From an uncultured Lautropia sp. (GTDB lineage: Bacteria > Pseudomonadota > Gammaproteobacteria > Burkholderiales > Burkholderiaceae_E): 5,718 bases of DNA. Shown in pieces: positions 1 through 4,009 of the stretch. The notes below the pieces were generated by a model. It searched no databases. It worked only from the letters and a program-made list of their open reading frames with translations, and was not told the DNA's origin. The position numbers and the translations under genes are program-made. Position 1 is the stretch's first letter; every line of letters begins with the position of its first letter. The stretch is from positions 1-5,718 of the forward strand of contig CALIXC010000168.1 in assembly GCA_938046755.1 (NCBI GenBank). Reading direction: 5' to 3'.

Positions 1-173
1 AAACAGCGCAAAATGTCGCCAAAAATGACAAGGCTTGGTTCATACGTGGATTTTTGAAACAAATTCAGCATCTCACGCGCTCCCTCAAGAGAGCTCGGAC
101 ACGTGTCCGGCGAATGGTGAATGATGCTTTCCCGGGTCGAGACTAGCTGTTTCAGGATGTCGTCAGCAGTCAT
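1..173 (-). CDS. Hypothetical protein, partial (C-terminus beyond left edge)
   Basis: A leftward open frame starts at an ATG (173-171) and runs without a stop to the window edge, giving about 57 residues that begin MTADDILKQLVSTRESIIHH and continue through a Leu/Ile-rich stretch near residues 35-56. I do not recognise a family and see no motif or signal peptide. The composition (charged, amphipathic, few Ala/Pro/Arg runs) looks more protein-like than a shadow frame. However, only roughly 60% of third codon positions are G or C, clearly lower than in the core genes to the right, so it may be acquired or lowly expressed DNA. No good Shine-Dalgarno sequence precedes the ATG; the bases just upstream are pyrimidine-rich. 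It would be divergent from ompR with a 157-nt gap. The open frame is short enough to occur by chance, so the call is tentative. Confidence 0.4.
   Translation of the reverse strand, partial: MTADDILKQLVSTRESIIHHSPDTCPSSLEGAREMLNLFQKSTYEPSLVIFGDILRC
96..109. repeat. 14-bp perfect palindrome
   Basis: CGGACACGTGTCCG is identical to its reverse complement over all 14 bases. It lies inside the putative leftward gene. A palindrome this long is expected about once in every few windows of this size, so it may be chance. If the leftward gene is not real, the site would be a candidate operator for a dimeric regulator. Confidence 0.3.
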
Positions 174-221
174 GGGTTTAACGCAATCTAACGCTGTTTT
201 AGAATTGCCACGAACTTCGGG

Positions 222-261
222 GTTACATTTCGTGTAACTATCGGTAAAACTTTGCCGATAG
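222..261. promoter_or_regulatory. Two abutting inverted repeats upstream of ompR (candidate operator region)
   Basis: The first repeat is GTTACA (222-227) and TGTAAC (233-238) with a 5-nt spacer. The second is CTATCGG (238-244) and CCGATAG (255-261) with a 10-nt spacer; the two share base 238. They lie in the AT-rich gap between the putative leftward gene and ompR, 70-109 bases before the ompR start codon. GTTACAT resembles the half-site seen in enterobacterial OmpR boxes, so autoregulation by this OmpR is a reasonable inference, but no footprinted consensus is known to me for this organism. Neither repeat is followed by a T-run, so they are unlikely to be terminators. I see no convincing sigma-70 -35/-10 pair in the region. 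Confidence 0.4.
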
Positions 262-330
262 AACAAGAATCATCGCAGCCGGAAGCCTCTACACTGATCA
301 GCGGGTAATGGAACCCGATATCATCGGAAA

Positions 331-1044
331 ATGAACACCAGCGTCAGGAAACTTGTTGTCGTCGATGACGACGCCAAATTGCGGGACTTGCTCAATCGGT
401 ATCTCACCGAGCAGCAGTTCGAGGTTACGCTCGCGGCCGATTCGGCATCGCTGAACCGGCTCATGCAGCGTGAGAGTTTCGATTTGATCATCCTTGACCA
501 AATGCTTCCTGGCGAGGATGGGCTGTCGATCATCCGCAGGCTGCGCGCCGCGAACGACCGCACCCCCATCATCATGCTGACTGCCAAAGGCGACGATGTC
601 GACCGCATCATCGGCCTGGAAATGGGGGCGGATGACTACATGCAGAAACCCTTCAACCCCAGGGAGCTGGTGGCCAGGGTCCATGCCGTGCTGCGTCGCC
701 AGATCCCCAACGACACCCCGGGCGGTGCCATGCACGACATCGGCGCGGTCTCGTTCGGCCCCTTTGTGTTCGACCTGGGCACCCGCACCCTGTCACGCGA
801 CGGTGTGCGGCTCAACCTCACCACCGGCGAGTTCTCGGTGCTAAAGGTGCTGGTGCGCCACCCGCGCATCCCGCTGTCGCGCGAGAAGCTCATGCTGCTG
901 GCCCGCGGGCGTGAATACGGCGCCTTCGACCGCAGCCTGGATGTGCAGATCTCGCGCCTTCGCAAGCTCATCGAGCCCGATCCGCAGAATCCGCGCTTCA
1001 TCCAGACGGTCTGGGGCGTGGGCTACGTCTTCGTGCCTGCCTGA
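331..1044 (+). CDS. ompR: OmpR-family response regulator (OmpR/RisA)
   Basis: This is a DNA-binding response regulator of the OmpR/PhoB class, phosphorylated by its sensor kinase and acting as a transcription factor in the cytoplasm. At 237 residues it is essentially the length of E. coli OmpR (239). The receiver domain (about residues 5-123) has the acidic pocket D12-D14, the phospho-acceptor D56 in LDQMLPGEDG, the switch residue T84 and K106 in the KPFNPREL motif. The winged-helix domain (about 137-236) carries LTTGEFSVLK, LARGREYGAFDRSLDVQISRLRK and the C-terminal QTVWGVGYVFVP hallmark, nearly identical to OmpR. The closest functional counterpart in Burkholderiales is Bordetella RisA. The ATG at 331 gives the expected N-terminus but has only a weak, very close GGAAA before it. 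The risS kinase gene follows after 37 nt, so the pair is almost certainly cotranscribed. Inverted repeats upstream may mediate autoregulation. Confidence 0.96.
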   Translation: MNTSVRKLVVVDDDAKLRDLLNRYLTEQQFEVTLAADSASLNRLMQRESFDLIILDQMLPGEDGLSIIRRLRAANDRTPIIMLTAKGDDVDRIIGLEMGADDYMQKPFNPRELVARVHAVLRRQIPNDTPGGAMHDIGAVSFGPFVFDLGTRTLSRDGVRLNLTTGEFSVLKVLVRHPRIPLSREKLMLLARGREYGAFDRSLDVQISRLRKLIEPDPQNPRFIQTVWGVGYVFVPA

Positions 1045-1069
1045 GGTCCCTCGCAACATCAGACCTTGA

Positions 1070-1074
1070 AAGGA
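1070..1074 (+). promoter_or_regulatory. Ribosome binding site for risS (fixes the TTG start)
   Basis: AAGGA lies 7 nt upstream of the TTG at 1082. An in-frame TGA at 1067-1069 closes the frame just before it, and no ATG or GTG occurs between that stop and 1082, so TTG is the first possible start. Nearby CCTCG (1049-1053) could pair with CGAGG (1076-1080), which might modulate access to the start. Confidence 0.65.
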
Positions 1075-1081
1075 TCGAGGC

Positions 1082-2545
1082 TTGAGACTGAGTCTGTTCT
1101 GGCGCACCTTTGCGCTGATCAGCCTGCTGCTGGCCATCAGCTTGGGCGCTTGGTACCAACTCTACCGCGCCTTCGAGCAGCCCCCGCAGGCCAGCCGCTT
1201 TGCTTGGGAAATGGCATCGGCCATCAACCTGGCACGTACCGCGCTCGTGCATACCCAGGGAGGCGACCGTGAAGCCCTGCTGCAGGCCATGGCCAGTAAC
1301 CAGGGCCTGCGCGTCTATCCGCGTAACGATGCCGACCGTGTCGAGCCCTATCCGAACCAGAAGCTGGGTGTCGAGGTTGAGCGTCAGCTGACGCGACGAC
1401 TGGGCAACCCCACCACACTGGCTGGCCGTGTCAACGGCGTGCACGCGCTGTGGGTCAGCTTCGACATCGACGACGAACGCTACTGGCTTATCGCCGAACC
1501 CGAACGGCTCGTCCTTCCCATGACCGGCAGCCGGACCGAGGCGGTCGCCTTCGCCATCGGCGTGTTGCTGGCCATGATCGGTGGCCTGCTCATCAGCCGT
1601 CTCGTCAACCGGCCGCTGGCCAACTTGGCCCGCTCTATCGATCGACTCTCGCGGGGTGAGCCTCCGCCACGGCTCAGTGAAAGCGGCCCGCCCGAGATCG
1701 CCATGCTCAATCGCCGCTTTAACGAGCTGGCTGGCGACCTGCAGGCCATGGATGCCGACCGCGCCATCGTGCTGGCCGGCGTCTCGCACGACGTGCGCAC
1801 CCCACTCACCCGGCTGCGCCTGGAAGTGGAGATGAGCGTCCTGCCCGACGCCGCCCAGGCGTCGATGATCGAGGAAATCGAGCGCATCGACTCCATCGTC
1901 CATCAGTTCGTCGAATTCGCCAGCCCGCTGGAGCGCACCGTCGAGGTCGTCGACATCAACGACGTGTTCTCGCAGTTCCTGCGGCTCTACAGCCGCGAGC
2001 GCGCCGCGGGGCTGCTGTCGGTCTTCAAGCGGGTCGAGCACGGCCTGACCTGGCAGGGCAATCCGGTGCTGCTGGAGCGCATCCTCAGCAACGTCTTCGA
2101 GAACGCCATCAAGTACGCGGCCACGCCGGGCGAGCGCAATGTGCGCATCGACATCATCGGCCGCCGCCATGAAAAGGGCGTCGAACTCATCTTCCGTGAC
2201 CATGGCCCTGGTGTGCCCGAGGCCTCGCTGTCCAAGCTGGCGCGCCCGTTCGCCCGGCTGGACACCGAGCGCAGCGTCATTGGCGGCTCTGGCCTGGGCC
2301 TGGCCATCGTGGCGCGGCTGGCGCGTCGCACCCGCGGCGGCATGATCATCGAGAACGCCTCCGGCGGCGGCCTGCGCATCCGCGTCGTGCTGCGCGACCT
2401 CGATTCTGCCAAGGTCGCCGCACGCGAGACCTTCATCGATACACTGGATCCGGTCAGCGCACCAGCAGAGCTGATGCAAGCGCCGCAATCGACTCGCAAC
2501 GGCCGACGGTCCCGACCTTCTCGTTCGTCTTCGCCTTCACGTTGA
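1082..2545 (+). CDS. risS: RisS/EnvZ-type membrane sensor histidine kinase
   Basis: This is a 487-residue inner-membrane histidine kinase, partner of the OmpR encoded just upstream. Transmembrane helix 1 is about residues 7-26 and helix 2 about 154-174. The ~125-residue periplasmic sensor between them (with SRFAWEMASAINLARTALV and ASNQGLRVYP) resembles the RisS periplasmic domain of Burkholderiales rather than that of E. coli EnvZ. A HAMP linker (about 172-225) precedes the dimerisation/phosphotransfer helix with H236 in VSHDVRTPLTRLRLEVEM. The ATPase domain has the N-box (LERILSNVFENAIKYA, N337/N341), the G1 box DHGPG (373-377) and the G2 box GGSGLGL (401-407). All catalytic motifs are intact. 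The start is a TTG with an AAGGA 7 nt upstream; no other start fits. The ATPase fold should end near residue 440. The last ~47 residues are a tail, and the final ~30 are read from the antisense strand of ispF, ending in a Ser/Arg-rich stretch. Stimulus unknown; RisS/EnvZ relatives respond to osmotic, acid or intracellular cues. Confidence 0.93.
   Translation: MRLSLFWRTFALISLLLAISLGAWYQLYRAFEQPPQASRFAWEMASAINLARTALVHTQGGDREALLQAMASNQGLRVYPRNDADRVEPYPNQKLGVEVERQLTRRLGNPTTLAGRVNGVHALWVSFDIDDERYWLIAEPERLVLPMTGSRTEAVAFAIGVLLAMIGGLLISRLVNRPLANLARSIDRLSRGEPPPRLSESGPPEIAMLNRRFNELAGDLQAMDADRAIVLAGVSHDVRTPLTRLRLEVEMSVLPDAAQASMIEEIERIDSIVHQFVEFASPLERTVEVVDINDVFSQFLRLYSRERAAGLLSVFKRVEHGLTWQGNPVLLERILSNVFENAIKYAATPGERNVRIDIIGRRHEKGVELIFRDHGPGVPEASLSKLARPFARLDTERSVIGGSGLGLAIVARLARRTRGGMIIENASGGGLRIRVVLRDLDSAKVAARETFIDTLDPVSAPAELMQAPQSTRNGRRSRPSRSSSPSR
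2454..2545. other. Antiparallel overlap of risS and ispF 3' ends
   Basis: The kinase frame ends with TGA at 2543-2545, while the leftward ispF frame ends with TGA (complement of 2454-2456). Thus 92 bp are coding on both strands. The ispF reading is conserved family sequence (KTNEKVGTVGRCESIAAL), so selection most likely acts on ispF and the kinase tail is the passenger. No GC-rich hairpin with a T-run is visible here to stop either transcript. Confidence 0.85.
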
Positions 2546-3047
2546 TCTGCGCCGGGTGGCAGCCAATGGCTGCCGAAAGCGCGGTGGTCATGCCCGGCAG
2601 CCACGGTTTCATCTTCGGTTGCTGGGCAATGATCGTCGCATCGATGTTGCCCAGCCGCCAGCCCCGTGCGCGCACGGCCGCCATGGCTTCCTTCAGCAGC
2701 ACCATGCTGTCGGCCCCCTTGAAGGCCGGGTCGGTATCCGGAAAGTGATGGCCGATGTCGCCCAGACCTGCTGCACCCAGCAGAGCGTCGGTGATTGCAT
2801 GTGCCAGCACGTCGGCATCCGAATGGCCGGCCAGGCCCAAGGGGTGCTCCACATGCACGCCGCCGATGATTAGCGGCCGCCCTTCCACCAGCACATGCAG
2901 GTCATAGCCCTGCCCGATCCGGAACGGAATCTCGGGCGGGAGGTCAGCGCCCAGAGGGGCATTGCCCGCCTGGGGCGCCGAGCCTGATGGCGTGACCGGA
3001 GCGGCATGGGAAGCGCTGGGATTCGGGGTGTTCGGATTGGCAGTCAT
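2454..3047 (-). CDS. ispF: 2-C-methyl-D-erythritol 2,4-cyclodiphosphate synthase (IspF) with N-terminal extension
   Basis: IspF cyclises CDP-methylerythritol 2-phosphate to methylerythritol 2,4-cyclodiphosphate with release of CMP, the fifth step of the MEP isoprenoid pathway; the enzyme is a cytoplasmic homotrimer. The conserved core (about residues 43-197) starts at FRIGQGYDLHVL. Predicted metal ligands are D49, H51 and H83, and the other hallmarks are AGHSDADVLAHAITDALLGA, GDIGHHFPDTDPAFKGADS, IDATIIAQQPKM and NVKAKTNEK, including E176 (counterpart of E. coli E135). The family is usually about 155-165 residues; this one has 197 because of a Pro/Ala/Ser/Asn-rich leader of about 42 residues with no ATG, GTG or TTG codon inside it that would give the shorter form. 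No clear Shine-Dalgarno sequence precedes the ATG at 3047. It follows ispD by 31 nt in the same direction, so translation probably depends on the shared transcript. Its 3' end overlaps risS on the other strand. Confidence 0.95.
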   Translation of the reverse strand: MTANPNTPNPSASHAAPVTPSGSAPQAGNAPLGADLPPEIPFRIGQGYDLHVLVEGRPLIIGGVHVEHPLGLAGHSDADVLAHAITDALLGAAGLGDIGHHFPDTDPAFKGADSMVLLKEAMAAVRARGWRLGNIDATIIAQQPKMKPWLPGMTTALSAAIGCHPAQINVKAKTNEKVGTVGRCESIAALASALLVR

Positions 3048-3078
3048 CGGACTCGGGAAGTGATTGAAGGAAGGATGA

Positions 3079-3861
3079 TCACTCCACGTCCGCAGGCTTC
3101 ATGCCCAGCAGGATGCGCAGCATGATCAGGTCTTCCGGTGTGGTGATCTTCAGGTTGCGGCGCGTGCCGGCCACCATGCGCGGCCGGCCACCCTCGGCCT
3201 CGATGGCGCCGGCCTCGTCGGTCACGTTCGGGTGCGCCTCCAGCGCCTTCCGGAGCGCTGCGAAGCGGAAGGTCTGCGGCGTCTGCGCCAGCCACAGCCG
3301 GCTGCGGTCCACCGTGCCGCCCGAGCGGTACTCGTTGTTGGCCGCCAGCGAGGCGCGGCTGTCGATGCGCTTGACCGTATCGGTGACGGGCACGCACAGG
3401 AGCGCCCCGCAGGGTTCGTATTCCAGGTAGGCGGCCAGCCGCTGCAGGCTGGCCGAATCGATGCCCGGGCGTGCCGCATCGTGGACATGCACCCAGTCGT
3501 GGGCCTCGATCATGCCGCGCTGTGCCAGCGCCGTCAGGCCGTTGAGCACCGTGTCACGGCGGGTCTGGCCGCCGCGCCGAACCAGCAGCACCTTCGGATG
3601 GCGCAGTCCCGGCAGGCGCATCACCAGCGGATCATCAGCCTGCACCACCACGACCACGCGGCTGATCCAGGGCTTGGCCAGAAAGACGGCCACCGTGCAT
3701 TCCAGCACCGTGCGTCCGCCGCCCAGCTCCAGATACTGCTTGGGCACCTTGGCGCCGAAACGGCTGCCGCTTCCGGCGGCCGGGATCAGCACGAAGTGCC
3801 GCGCCACCGGCGTGGCCTCCTCTGCCTGGATCTGTTTGCGCATGGCGCCCTTGTTCATCAT
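3079..3861 (-). CDS. ispD: 2-C-methyl-D-erythritol 4-phosphate cytidylyltransferase (IspD)
   Basis: IspD couples CTP with methylerythritol 4-phosphate to form CDP-methylerythritol, the third step of the MEP pathway, in the cytoplasm. The 260-residue product has the nucleotidyltransferase fold signature IPAAGSGSRFGAKVPKQYLEL (residues 26-46), with R34 and K41 matching the catalytic R20/K27 of the E. coli enzyme. Further on are VHDAARP (126-132), VPVTDTVKR (157-165), DRSRLWLAQTPQTFR with R186 (matching R157), TDEAGAIEAEG and NLKITTPEDL with K238 (matching K213). The N-terminus is about 16 residues longer than in E. coli. ATGs occur at codons 1, 2 and 7; the first is preferred because GAGGG lies 5 nt before it (8 nt before the second). 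It is the first gene of an apparent ispD-ispF operon and is divergent from mfd. Confidence 0.96.
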   Translation of the reverse strand: MMNKGAMRKQIQAEEATPVARHFVLIPAAGSGSRFGAKVPKQYLELGGGRTVLECTVAVFLAKPWISRVVVVVQADDPLVMRLPGLRHPKVLLVRRGGQTRRDTVLNGLTALAQRGMIEAHDWVHVHDAARPGIDSASLQRLAAYLEYEPCGALLCVPVTDTVKRIDSRASLAANNEYRSGGTVDRSRLWLAQTPQTFRFAALRKALEAHPNVTDEAGAIEAEGGRPRMVAGTRRNLKITTPEDLIMLRILLGMKPADVE

Positions 3862-4009
3862 GCCGACCCTCGAACCATCGCGTCAGTCGTTAAAATAGCA
3901 GGCTGTCCGCTCATATTCTTCCTTTTTCGGGCATGTCATGCTCGGCTTGCCTTTTTTCAGGCGTGGCCGCTCACCCCATGCCTTCGACCGCGACGACAGG
4001 TTCGCCATC
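3862..4009. promoter_or_regulatory. Divergent ispD / mfd intergenic region
   Basis: This 148-nt gap must contain the promoters of the ispDF and mfd units. It includes an AT-rich patch (TTAAAATAG, 3890-3898) and CATATT (3912-3917). TTAAAA (3890-3895) and CATATT are 16 nt apart and form a weak rightward -35/-10 candidate; no consensus-quality promoter is visible on either strand. Two similar T-tract elements, CCTTTTTCGGGC (3921-3932) and CCTTTTTTCAGGC (3950-3962), lie 29 nt apart. If mfd starts at the alternative ATG at 3938, the right half of this stretch is coding. Confidence 0.4.
3867..3871 (-). promoter_or_regulatory. Ribosome binding site for ispD
   Basis: On the minus strand GAGGG is followed by 5 nt and then two consecutive ATG codons (3861-3859 and 3858-3856). 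The spacing supports initiation at either of these rather than at the later ATG at codon 7. Confidence 0.6.

Noticed and set aside
238..261. The CTATCGG/CCGATAG dyad as an intrinsic terminator
   Set aside because: No T-run follows on either strand and the stem is only 7 bp with a 10-nt loop; an operator is more plausible.
290..295. TACACT as a -10 box for ompR
   Set aside because: The region 16-18 nt upstream has no -35-like hexamer, so it is not supported as a sigma-70 promoter.
998..2488. A 496-codon open frame on the minus strand
   Set aside because: It lies opposite the risS kinase, whose domains and motifs are all intact. The predicted protein is a low-information Asp/Gln/His/Gly-rich sequence typical of antisense frames in GC-rich genes and has no recognisable motif.
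3044..3397. A 117-codon minus-strand frame inside ispD
   Set aside because: It is an alternative frame on the same strand as the well-conserved ispD sequence and contains no recognisable domain.
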